64,000 bases of DNA, from assembly GCA_001574975.1 (NCBI GenBank), contig KQ965857.1:62001-126000 (forward strand), given 5' to 3'. The stretch's first letter is position 1. Each line of letters starts with the position of its first letter. Under the pieces are notes generated by a model. It did no database searches and was not told where the DNA came from. It worked only from the letters and a program-made list of their open reading frames with translations. Both the position numbers and the translations under genes were made by a program. The stretch is from Gonapodya prolifera JEL478 (Eukaryota; Monoblepharomycota; Monoblepharidomycetes; Monoblepharidales; Gonapodyaceae). Shown in pieces: positions 45,913 to 56,629 of this stretch.

Positions 45913-47616
45913 ATGGCGCATCAAGATACCAAGAAGACGTGTCGCCGATCGCCATCTCCCTCCAGTTCCAGCGACAAAACCGCATGCTTGAAAGATGGGA
46001 CCGACGACCCCTTCGCAGCACCACCTGCTCTGGAAGCGCAGCTCAAGCGATCGGGTGCCTCGGAAACCCACTTGGTCGCTTTTCAGCACGGACTGTGGGG
46101 TGAGGCGCTTGCACTTAGCGACACCAGTCGCCAAGTTCTCATGAATGACTGAGTGCGTAGGTGATTCCACCAATCTTCACTATCTCGCCAACCAACTCTA
46201 TAAAGCGCACACCGGGGTATGCGTTCTTTTAATCAAATCAAACGAAGGGTCATTTACATAGTAAGGTCGGCTGTCGGTTCCACGAAGCGGTATATATTCA
46301 CCCCCATATGTTTTCAAGTGATGGAGTTGAATTGTGCGGCAAGCGATGTGCGGACGAAGTGCTCAGCGCCACCTCATTGATCGAGAATCTTGGTGTGCGG
46401 GTTTCTAAGTTTTCATTTCTCGGGTACTCCCTCGGAGGTCTCATTACACGCTACGCCGCGGGGATTCTGTGGTCTGCTGGGTATTTCAAGGAGCGAATAA
46501 TGATGTCGTACACCTCTTTCGCAACCCCTCACCTCGGCGCCACCCCGTCGACTTCCCCCGTATGGCGTACAGTCCAGGAGACGGCGGCCGTCAACTTCCT
46601 CGGCCAGACGGGAGACGACATGACCTTTATCCCCCCAGCGAACGCCCAAAAACCCATTTTAGAACGCCTAGCCGACGAGTCCTCGGTGTACTACAAGGCC
46701 CTGTCTGGTTTTCGTAAACGAACTCTGTACGCGAATGTTGTGGTACGTCTTTCGCTGTGCCCCACCTGCGGTGTTGAATTTCGTGACGATGTTCTCTCTC
46801 GAATCAGAATGACCGTATTGTACCGTTCTACACTGTGAGTTATAGAACGAGCCTTGTCAGGTCTGCGAACCATATCAATATTCCATCGGTAGGCCTACAT
46901 CACTGATGAAGACCCCTTCGCCGACATTTCCGCCGTTGAACTGTGAGTGGTGGTTCTGCATTCACACTGTTGCTCATGCTTTAAACACCGACGTTCTGCA
47001 CACCAGCGAATTCTCCCCAACGAACCCATCTCTAGTTGTCAGTCACCGCCCAACCACCGCCGCACCCCCCCCTTCCACCAACACACTCACTCACATCGCC
47101 TCCTACACTGGAATCGGCCTCCTCATGCTCGCCGCATCCCCAGTTGTTGCCGGCGTACTCGCCGTGTCTGGGTACCGTGCAGCGTCAAGTCGAAAACGAG
47201 TGTCTGCCCTCACAACTGCGACTATTGCGACAGAACACGAATCCGTGGAGGAGACGCAAACGGAGGACGGTGACACTTCTTTTCCCCGCACCACATCCGC
47301 AACGGGCGAACTGGCTCTTGAGGCTGCAGAGGACACTCTGGGCGCGATGGTGGAGAATCCTGACGGGCTGGATATGGATAGTTGGAGTGGGAATCGAGAC
47401 GGAGCCCTCGGCAGCCACGAACAGCCAGTTACAACAAAGGTCCCCCTTGATGAGCGAGAAAAGCTCGCGGTTTCACTTAACAAACTGTCGTGGCGGAAAT
47501 ATATGGCGCGCATGCGACATCGACGAAGCCACGCGGCGATTGTGGTGAGGGAGCGGAGATGGGAAGACGACGGGAGGGATGTGGTCATGCACTGGGTTGG
47601 AGAGTTTGAGGTTTGA
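45913..47616 (+). CDS. DUF676-family serine lipase/hydrolase (Rog1-like)
   Basis: This is an alpha/beta hydrolase of the DUF676 (Rog1) family, probably a lipase. The ATG at 45913 gives a Ser-rich start and then HLVAFQHGLWG. After splicing come STNLHYLANQLYKAH, LIKSNEG and YDGVELCGKR; the Tyr codon is rebuilt across an intron ending near 46319. The nucleophile elbow is GYSLGG, followed by SFATPHLGA. The acid Asp lies in NDRIVPFYT (about 46808). The likely catalytic His is in RSHAAIVVRE near the C-terminus. A hydrophobic stretch around IGLLMLAASPVVAGVLAV at about 47110-47170 may anchor the protein in a membrane. A 100-residue acidic insert follows it before the His. All three triad residues are present. 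Confidence 0.85.
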
Positions 47617-47800
47617 TCGATTTACATAGTGATTGCATTCACGTAGAATGGTTGAAGTAATTCAATTTGATGACTGGATTGCGCGGCGTAAACAAGGTCA
47701 CTCGCCAACCACCCCTACTCTCGCCAACAATCATACTTAAAGCGGAAGCTGATACGTGCCCACGAAACAACACATATAATTTCCTGCTCATCCAAGGGTC

Positions 47801-48229
47801 ATGGCGGGCACTGAATCGGCCGATCAAGCAATAGAGCAGTCAAAACCGCGCCTCCGTCCCGCCCACGAAGTCATGAACAGAGCACTTTGGGACGCCAACC
47901 TTGCGCCCGTGAGTGAATGGGTCGTGGGCTACGAAGACAGATTCTTGGGAATACAGGAGCAGCCCGTGGCGGACTTCAAAAAGGCGGCGGATGATGAGAC
48001 GTTCGTGCCCATGCATAGGGTGGGTGTAAGGTAAAAATTGATCGAGAATTTCAGTCAAGAAGCTTTTTTTTACCAGGTACGGTACTTCAAACGACGTGGG
48101 GTGGTTGTGTGGCATAGATCAAAGAGGTGCGAATACACGGTGACGTGTGTGATGACAGTTCGACGAAATGCACTTCTCACCAAACAACGAATTTACAGAA
48201 TCGACATCATATCGGACCCACAGCTCTAA
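47801..48229 (+). CDS. Stand-alone MJ1316 (DUF504) domain protein
   Basis: This is a small protein of about 100 residues, nearly all of it an MJ1316 / RNA cyclic-group end recognition domain. The ATG at 47801 is followed by KPRLRPAHEVMNRALWD, WVVGYEDRFLGIQEQPV and VPMHR. An intron (about 48012-48076) leads to VRYFKRRGVVVWHRSKR. A second proposed intron joins this to IDIISDPQL and the stop at 48229. Without that second intron a different tail is read to the same stop region. In eukaryotes this domain is usually attached to other modules such as phosphoesterases. A single-domain version suggests an accessory RNA-end binding protein; that function is inferred. Confidence 0.85.
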
Positions 48230-48795
48230 AGCGTCATACGCCCTGAAGTTTTGTCACGAGGAGTTTCTTGGGAATAACGCACAGCACACCTTGCATGAGA
48301 AGGACATCACATTGATACATTGATATTTTTTTGCTAGCAACATGTCTTACTTGTGATTAAACAGTGTTACAACCAAAGGATAAAACTACCAACATTACTA
48401 GTGTTTCATGATTACCAGAATATATTTGCAGTTTGAGAAGCTTTAGTAGCTGGATGAAAGATTGTGGCAGCGACAATGGATTGTGGAAAGGTCTAGCCGG
48501 GGAAATTTGCCAAAACCTTCAAAACGGAAAGCGTCGAATTCTCGGCATCACATGATGAGGTAACAAAAAATCACATAAATTACCTGGCTTTGTGACCTGA
48601 CAAAACGGGTCCCGATGTGCCGCGGTGAGCAGCGTGAAAAATTCACAGAAAAAGGAAACGATCGTTTTCGAAGAATTGATGTGGAGGGTTGCCACGGTGA
48701 GTCACCGCTGCTCCGCCACAAAACCTCACACAAAACCTCGTTCTTCCGGCTGTTTCATTTCATTCGCTCGCACCACCAACTCAAACTCAATATCC
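48230..48795. other. AT-rich intergenic region
   Basis: No gene was recognised. The right end is the promoter of the hemerythrin gene and contains a pyrimidine-rich stretch. Confidence 0.5.
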
Positions 48796-50017
48796 ATGTC
48801 TGCCATCGCCTGCGCTTCCCTGTCCGCCCTTGTGGCCCCATCTCTCTGTCGCGCTTTGCCTGCTCTCGCCGTGGCCCCGCGTCTCCTCACTGCCTTCCCG
48901 ACTGCCACGCGCCAACCAGCGGCACTATCGCGGAGGATGGTCACGTCCGCTTCTCTCACGCCAACAATCGAGGACATTCTCGTGGAAGACCACAGGTGCG
49001 ACGTCGCGCTTTTGCCGTGGTGCTCGATTTCGTGATGTTCACTTCCAATCATTTCCAATCCTCGCAGGCAATTCGGTGAAATCATGAGACGATACAACCT
49101 TGCGACTGAGAAGGCCGAGAAGAAGGTGAGCGTTCTTTACAACCACTGGCAAGCGTGTCCCGGACCTGGCGTCCATCGTGACTCATGATTAACTCTTCAT
49201 ATCTCAACTCCTTTCCTCCTCCCCCATTTCTTGTTCATCTTATCAACGAACTCGTCATTTTTCCCTAGGCCGCGCTCGCCGAATTGATTCGCCAAGTCGC
49301 AGTTCACTCTGTCGGCGAGGAGAAGATTCTTTATCCCATTCTCGAGAAGATTGCGATTAAAGGTACGTACGGTGCTTCTTTGGCTTGAATCACGTTTCAG
49401 GATGATACCTTGCCCTCTTCTTTGCTGTTCTAATACACCTAAAGGCGACGCCAAGGCCGTGATTGCTCGTGAGCGTCAAGAGCACAAGCAAGTTCGCGAT
49501 ATGCTTTACGACTTATTGGACCGGAATCTCCCGGTCGGCGACCCCCTCTTCGAGCGCGACGTGGAAGCGATGTATAAGTACTTGGCAGCTCACTGTGAGT
49601 AGAGTTGTATACGGTCGGAGACATATCCGTGGAAAGAACTTTTGAAATGGGGGACATTGGAGACTTTTGTTGTGGCCCAACGAGCAGGGCGCCGTGCCTT
49701 TTGAGGTATCTGAGCATGAGCATGCTCTAACCCACACACTCTTTCATTTGCTTTCTTCACCTCTTCCCGACCATGGAATCTCCACTATCAAGGCGCCGGC
49801 GAAGAGGTTTCGGATTGTCCCGAGATGGCACGATTCTTCCCGGAGAGTGCACGTAGGGAATTCGGAAAGAGGTTCTTGGCAGTCAAAAAGCTCGCGGAGG
49901 ATCAAGTCGCCGAGGGTGAGTCGATTTCTCCAACGAACAGGGCTCTTCGTGTTGTTCTTACATTCCACGTCACCCTCTCAAGAAATTCTGGATATGGAGA
50001 GCAAAATCAACTTGTGA
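48796..50017 (+). CDS. Hemerythrin HHE-domain protein, probably mitochondrial
   Basis: This is a four-helix hemerythrin-like protein that should bind a di-iron centre or oxygen/NO. The ATG at 48796 starts a 50-residue Ala/Leu/Arg/Ser-rich, acid-poor segment (ALPALAVAPRLLTAFPTATR). It looks like a mitochondrial presequence. After it come the ligand-bearing helices in separate exons: IEDILVEDHR (His), QFGEIMRRYN, IRQVAVHSVGEEKILYP (His and Glu), ARERQEHKQVRDMLYD (His), YLAAH, and EEVSDCPEMARFF (the final His/Glu helix joined by splicing). I propose a last intron (about 49918-49981) leading to EILDMESKINL and a stop at 50017. That end is the least certain part. Confidence 0.8.
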
Positions 50018-50437
50018 ATACCACCCTTTTTATCTGTATCCACACACGAGGGGGTCCTTCTCCGTGCCTATTCTGCTTTGCTGGGTTGTTTGTTTTTTCT
50101 TCTCTTCCTGAACCGTTCCGCCACTTTACTCCCCCGAATCCCACCTTTTCCCACTTCTTCAACCTCTTCCCTTGTTGATCGACTTGTAATGCAGCGAGGT
50201 GTAAACCGTCGTGTGTTGAAGACACTTGGATATGGATATGGGCGGTGTATTGGACATTTCCTGTTAGATTCTTTAGAGTAGGAGATTGAATGAAGACTTT
50301 TTTTCATATGTGAGGCGGGGCCCGGTGATGTCAATATGACGGATGGTAAGAAGGATAGGGAAGAATTACATTGATAGAATACCCAAGAATTTCCTTCCCC
50401 AGAACTTCCTTAGCGACGTGATTGCAAACTCAAAAAA
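50018..50437. other. Intergenic region
   Basis: This is pyrimidine-rich around 50090-50170. No gene was recognised. It presumably holds the 3' UTR of the hemerythrin gene and the promoter of the next small gene. Confidence 0.45.
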
Positions 50438-51420
50438 ATGACGAATCCCAAGAAGACTGCCGGCGGTACGAATGATTGCCTTGCAAATACCTCCTTCAAT
50501 CTCACATCGTCATCCTGCTGCTGCAAGCCCCGGTGTCAAGCGATGCATCCGCGGGTTATCCGGTGGGAGCTCAAATCGGGCGCTGAACTTGCCACACGTT
50601 TTCACACTTTTGTTCTTGATCAGGACCTCGGCAAGAACATACAAGCGGGTGCGGAACCGAGCGACATGGAGAGTGGACTTGGCAAAAACGCAGCAGAGGC
50701 ATTAGTCGGCGAGCGCCAGAGTGGAAGCCTAGATAAGAAAGGTTAGCGTATGTGCTGTCCCGTCGAGCTCTAAGCTTTCATTGACCCTGTTCACAGTCTC
50801 CGTCGGTGATCTCATTGGCAAGTGAGCTGAGCTGAGTCAGCTTTATTTGTCCGATAAAGTTTTTCATCGACATCGTTCAGGTACAACGAGCCAGAAGGCG
50901 GAGTTGTGCCTAAAACAGCAGACGATGGTAGGTGGTTGTTGCGGATTCCATTTATAGTGACTCACTACTTTGGTTTTGAACATTCGTGTAGCGGTTGCTG
51001 CAGCTCGCGCGGCTCAAGCGGGTGACGAGAGCAAAAAGTAAGTGGGAAGTGCTTTCCCTAGGTGAAATGGGCGCCCAGTGAACGTTGTCGTTGCAACTCG
51101 CGGACTTGGCACACAGACCCCGAATTCTCCACAAAGAGGTTTGTTGGCTTAAAATGCTTGCAAACGACAAACTCATCTAGCAGATTCTCACGCAGAACCC
51201 CGAGTTCAATGACGACTGGGGCGTTGAAAGCGGCGGGGATCCGAGCTATGGTGGTCGATCTTCGAACGCGACGGAAAGCCCTGGGAACCGGATGCGAGAC
51301 ATCGAAGAGACTGAAAATCACAAGCGAGCTGAAGGAAAAGGCCCAGCAAAAGCGATGGAACAGGCGAGTAAGCAAAGCCTCGAAGGAGACAAGACCAAGA
51401 AGGAATGGGGGAAACTTTAA
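50438..51420 (+). CDS. Small hydrophilic hypothetical protein in tiny exons
   Basis: The ATG at 50438 gives MTNPKKTAGG, followed by a GTACG donor. Several very short exons then read in compatible frames: DLGKNIQAGAEPSDMES to GERQSGSLDKK, SVGDLIGK, YNEPEGGVVPKTADD, AVAAARAAQAGDESKK, and a last exon NPEFNDDWGVESGGDPSY to KKEWGKL ending at 51420. The result is an acidic, Gly/Ala/Lys-rich protein of perhaps 170 residues that is probably disordered. No family was recognised. Exons of 25-60 bases between GT-AG borders make this a fragile but coherent call. Confidence 0.5.
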
Positions 51421-51542
51421 AATTCTTTTTTGTTCCATTGATGTGAAATAATGCTGAAGAATTTGTTCCATTCATACGAGATAAAACTGTGGAAGAAAGG
51501 GCTGCTCGCTGTGCACTTGCAGTTGCATTGCACTAACTTGTC

Positions 51543-52860
51543 ATGTCGGAGCTCACTCTCGTAGGCTTTGCAGAAGGGGTCGCCACGTTCTCACCAAATG
51601 AACTCGAGGCTGGAAGCTTTACGGATGGCTTGGGGATCGCTGCAGATCCATCACCTGAGCGCAAACGGAGAGGGCTGTTTGCCGGACTGCTTGATGTCGG
51701 AACAAAGGGATGGCGAGCGATGGGCGAGATTGCGGTGAGATCTAATTGATACTCACGGTGTAATGGTGATTGACGCGTCTATGGTCTTGACGAATTCGGA
51801 TCGGCGTGTCTCCCAGACAAGAACTGCAGATGCAATCGCGGGAACGACCACCCCAGGACCTGTAAAATTGGCTCACGAAGTCATTTCAGATACGTCTACT
51901 GTGAATGAGCCGATGGGTTCAAAGCAGTCGCGTCAGCGAACTCCAAACAACCCCAGAAACATTCCGTCAAAGTCATTCTTCCAGACAGGACCCGTGTTAG
52001 CTGCGGAGCTAAATGGAACGCGTCAGCACAGTGAAAAGCTTAACGCACCGCCAATCGTACAGAAAGTGCTCGGGCTCTCGCACGGCCCAAAAGGCTATGC
52101 GAATGGACATTACGACACTCCACCAATCGCTATTGAAAAGAACCGACAGGGGGCTCGCAAAACTATCGCGCAAGCCCTTCCACACTCATACGAACCACCA
52201 CGTACCCTGTGGGCACAACGGGAACCACACACCCGTGGTGCAACTGTGTCATCTCTTCAAATTCAAACAACATTTGATCACTCTGGATTAAACACCCCGA
52301 CTCGCCATGCAAGCAACCTAAATCAAATGGCCCAGTGCGTCGCACCAAGCGAAGGACCTCCACTTATACATCCAGTTCCTGTTCGCAGTCGAAATGCCAG
52401 CGCTTCTTCACTAAAGTCACTCCAAATGATGGTCGGTACAAATTCCAATACCATTGGAAGCACTTCCACTTTTCGAGATCCTCCCCAAGCTCCATCCCTC
52501 CCGGAAGCAGCAGCCCAACGACGAAAGCTCCAAGATGCTCAAGGGCCAGAGCAAGCCCCCCGTGTTGCGAAAGCACAGTACTCTGATCCATATCCTGGAC
52601 TAGTGCTTTCTCCGTGTCGGAAGCAGGCGAGAAATGAAACACAGCACACCGCCATCGGAAAAGTAATGAAGAAGAATGAGACTGAGACGAGTGCGAAAGA
52701 AAGATCCCATTCTTTCCTATCTTCGCTCCCGCTGATCGGTCAGATTGCTCCTGGAAAGTCAGGAGTAGACGTCCTAGGTTTTTGCGAAGAAGGTCGTGCC
52801 GGATTTATTTTGGAAGCAGATCGGAGGCGTGGAAACACAGTGACGGGGTCCTTGATATAG
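51543..52860 (+). CDS. Disordered hypothetical protein
   Basis: Exon 1 (ATG at 51543) encodes MSELTLVGFAEGVATFSPNE to GTKGWRAMGEIA. An intron (about 51736-51820) leads to a long exon rich in Ser, Thr, Pro, Asn and Gln. Recognisable small motifs include LKSLQMM, a basic KVMKKNE and a C-terminal FLSSLPLIGQIAPGKSG. It ends FCEEGRAGFILEADRRRG and stops at 52860. The C-terminal 50 residues look more structured than the rest. No domain family was recognised, and a regulatory or scaffolding role cannot be assigned. Confidence 0.6.
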
Positions 52861-52992
52861 TTTGAAGCACTAATTGGAACACTTTTCTGTACTTATTCAT
52901 AGCGAAAACTTTGGTAATCGCCCCATCTGTCATATAATGGTAATTTCATCACACAATGGCAATTATGGCCACATTTTCTAATCTGTAATCTA

Positions 52993-54760
52993 TTATGCAA
53001 CCTCCTTTTTCTGCCTTTCCGCCATCCAAGCTCGTATTGTGTCACCTCCAAACACGATGCACACTACAAGAGAAATGAGAATTAGCACGCAGACAGTGTC
53101 GGGATAATTCAGACGCCACATACCAGTCTGCCACACTCCAAGACCTATTCTTGGGGTCACTCCTCGGTAAAAGCCTCGGAAACCATTCTTACCGTAGATG
53201 TACCGGGCCGCGGTTTTGATTGTCAGTTTCTCAGGTCGGTCCACCGCTTTTATTTGAGATTGCATCTCGACACGGATAACCTCACTGCAAAACACACCGG
53301 TTAATCGATAGGGACGTTATCTGTCAATTAATTAAGTACTCACATGGGTTGATTCCAGCAGCTAAGAGCACCCGAAAGTACTGAAGCAGTGATTCGTTGG
53401 TAGGGTGACAGCGGTTTGCCTTTTTGATCCTCCCCTCGCGCATTCAACATGAACGATTCTACGATCCGGGCGATACCGATTCGCGATCCCCAATTTGTCA
53501 TCTTGGTCGCAGGCGTTGAGATTACGCTCGGGGTTAAATTTAAACCAGAACTGACCTGTCGTACAGCCACCGCGTTCACTCCTTTGTTTATTCCTTTAAT
53601 TCCTTCCCGCTTGAAGATGTCGCCCGCAATTTTCCAGGTCGAAACGGATTGATCAGGAGACTTGTGTCGGGTTACCTCCACAGTTTTCATAAATGTACAG
53701 AACCTGGTGGGCGATGAACGCGACAGCAACATATGAAAAGATAGTAGATCGCGTCAAAGTCAAGAAATCAATGAATTGTCACACAAACGGTGTATTTTTT
53801 TTTTGTGGCACTCACCCCATAGTTGTGTAGGCTTGCGCAATTCCTCCACCCATTCCTGCCACTATCCCGGCCATGCCTTTAGATAGTCCCAATGTTGCTC
53901 TTGCGTAATATTCAAGCTCTGCAGCCGTGAAGAGAAGAATGGCACCTTTCGTGGAGGCCTCGATCCATGCCCACTAACATCAAGAGAAACGGATGAGGGG
54001 GACGGTAGCATGGAGGCGGCAGGATATAGAGTCACTGACCGGAATCAGCCCTTGGTAAAATCCGAGCAGCCCTCCCCGAGCGTAAGTTTTCCGAGCCGCT
54101 GTGAGAAAACCATCTCCCCTGACGTTCGAGTGGAATTGTTAGGAACAGTGCGTGACCATCACCTCAGTATCTCTCACCTGTTCGCAGCCATATGAGTTTT
54201 AGTAACCTTTTAGGGAACAATGATCGTCGGCAGTCATCAATAGGAGACAGAGACATGTGTCACGTCTGGCAATGGTTTAAGACAATAGCGCGTCTGGCTC
54301 ACCTCAAATGGTTGCCCTAGGGTCTATTCAATTTGCGGAGAAGTTATAAAAAGGGTTTCAAGTGGCCCACAGTTAGTTTGGCATCAACGATCAACGACAT
54401 CGAGCAAATTTCGAATCACGCAGCCAAACAACCAAGCATTTTCTCCTCTAGTTAGGCTGTGATAGTGGCAGTTTATAGATGTGTCCTTTTTCGGCTTCTT
54501 CAAGTTCATTCTCGCTGCATTTCGCTGTTCATACAACTCCTCCACATTTGTGAGGTGATACATCCGTCGCAAACGCCGTTGGCTCGAGTAGTTATCCCTC
54601 CAGACATTTAAATTCATTTGAGGTGCTCCTTTGTGAAACATACCGAAACCTCAAAAACTGTGAGCGCGGCGCCTAGCGCCAAATTCGAGAACTGGATAGG
54701 CTTCTTCTTTATGGGACCTTTGCCATCGTCTCCGGGACCAGAATCGAAAGATGGAGCCAT
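52993..54760 (-). CDS. YHM2: Mitochondrial citrate/2-oxoglutarate carrier Yhm2
   Basis: This is a mitochondrial carrier (SLC25 fold) of the fungal Yhm2 branch, which exchanges citrate for 2-oxoglutarate across the inner membrane and was also described as mtDNA-binding. From the ATG at 54760: [149 protein letters not shown], then IVFGGDTI and the stop at 52993. Three carrier repeats are present. The conserved NKGVNAVA and [10 protein letters not shown] blocks are diagnostic. About eight exons are used. An insertion of unspliced-looking sequence near 53530 is probably an intron. Confidence 0.9.
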
Positions 54761-54939
54761 GGCAAGCAGGTGAGCTCGGAAAGTAACGTCGGATTGAGAT
54801 GGACTGAGACGAAATCGGCGGAGAGCCAAGGGAGTCAACTGCGCCCTGTGTCGGCAGAAGTCCCCACAACCTTTTGATCGTCCTCGTCCCGGCCAATTTC
54901 TGCCGGTCTGTCTCCATCTCCACTATATTTTTCAGAAAT

Positions 54940-56020
54940 TTACAAGCTTTTGCTACCACTGGTGCGGGCACTCGGCAATACCTCACCGCGTCCCTTCCAG
55001 ACTGATTCCACTAGCCACCGAATGAGATTTCGTGATTTTTTACGGGGTGGAGAGATGTGTTGTGTTGCGTCGAAAGAAGTGGAGTCGGTCGAGGAGCGAG
55101 TGCTAAAAAGGGAGGATTGTGAAGGAGGTCGGGAGTTATCTTTGGAAGAGGAGGAGATGTACGGTGTTGATTAAACGATTGAAGAACTTCTTGATTTGAA
55201 GCAAACCTACCATAGTTGGGAAGTACATTCTCGTTGGCGGAGAGACTAATGAAAAACTCGAACGGGACGAGCCAGACATAGATGGCAAAGAAGGATGCCA
55301 CTTGGGGGAATGTATGGTAGTTGCGAGCGAAGAAGGAGAACCACATGAAGTGGTTTATGACTGCTAGAGCTGAATTTTACAAAGGCAGTTCAGGTGGGCC
55401 CACATATTCTATGTAGGTACTCAAATTGCAACACATACCACAGCTAAGGAGAAACAGCCAGCTTGTCAGGCGTACAATGGGAAAGCTTGGCAGTAGTTGC
55501 CAATAGACTATATGACATGCCAAAGAGAATAAGACCCGTGTCAGAGGGAGGCTGTCGATCAGCCACAGGAATGGGTGAAGGAAAGTAACAATCTCTCAAC
55601 GAACAGTTTGGGGAGTTCCATTTATTTAAAATTCGAAAAAACTGCAGTGGCATATAAAAACTCACTATGAGTGACCACTTTATCACCTTCTTTGCCAAGA
55701 CAGTGTACTCTTCCACCAATTCCGCGAGATAATACAACCCACACGCTACGTCGAATCGCGACAAGAACCACGACGAGTGCGAAAAGAATGGTCAAGTCAG
55801 ATGGAGGTGCCAACAACGGTAACTGTCTCGTTTGTAACTCACCTAAACTCAAGGTCAGGAAAGCGAATCCACCTGCTGTCCCAACATAGCTTGTCAGTGA
55901 AACCAGGCCCCACTGACCCCATGAGTTTGACATCCCCGTTTGACTTCCAGAGCCATATCGCGCTTCGTACTGTTGCGAGTAGTATTGAGGAGACGAACGT
56001 CCGCGGTAGTCGTACTCCAT
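54940..56020 (-). CDS. SVP26: Svp26/TEX261 family ER-Golgi membrane protein
   Basis: Svp26 is a multi-pass COPII cargo adaptor that carries glycosyltransferases out of the ER. After the ATG at 56020 a short Tyr/Gln/Ser-rich stretch is followed by LTSYVGTAGGFAFLTLSL. A phase-1 intron joins this to ACGLYYLAELVEEYTVLAKKVI, the family hallmark. Later exons give LHPFLWLIDSLPLTRVLFSL, ACHIVYWQLLPSFPIV, SWLFLLSC|ALAVINHFMWF across an intron, YHTFPQVASFFAIYVWLVPF and SLSANENVLPNY. The last exon, after another intron, is a basic Ser/Arg-rich tail ending at 54940. The ATG at 55933 is an alternative start closer to the usual family length. Four or more TM helices are evident. Confidence 0.88.
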
Positions 56021-56629
56021 TCCCGTTTTCCACACAAAGAAATGAGCAAAAGATAATACAGAGAGAGCCCAGATGACCTAAGATGCCGAGGGAGCTGGCC
56101 ACACTAGAAGCAGTATGTGTCAGAACGCCACGCCCGGAGCTGAACCACTTTCGAGAGCGCCCCAAGAAAGTGAGGGAGGCTGTGAGCCGCTTTTGATTGA
56201 GTCCCGGATTAGAAATTCAGATTTATAGTCCCCGAGGAGGAGCAGAAAAGCATTCGTGCGGCCGAAAGGCAGACTGACTGTCACGCTTTGGTCAAACGCT
56301 GCTCTTGTCCTTTGTTCCAATTCCACTCTACTTTTGACCAGACGTGATCCTTTGAATGACAAAAGAAAACATTCTACACAGCGACTGAAGTGCTTGGATT
56401 TATTCTCAAACGAAACATCATTCTTTTCTAACCAGGCACACTCTTCCCATCTTTAATTTGAAAGATTTCAGAAGGAAAACTCGTCGTTGGCGTTAGAAGT
56501 TTCAATGATCATGGATGGAGGCTGGGGGGCAAGTGTCCGCCGTCTGATGCGAAGTTCACTCGAACTTTCCAACACTTTCACCTTGCCCGAGTTCACCAAC
56601 CCCACAGCCAAAACTTTGATCGAGAAACG
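56021..56629. other. Divergent promoter region
   Basis: This lies between SVP26 on the minus strand and the KH gene on the plus strand. No gene was recognised. Reading frames seen here have no domain or coding bias. Confidence 0.45.
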
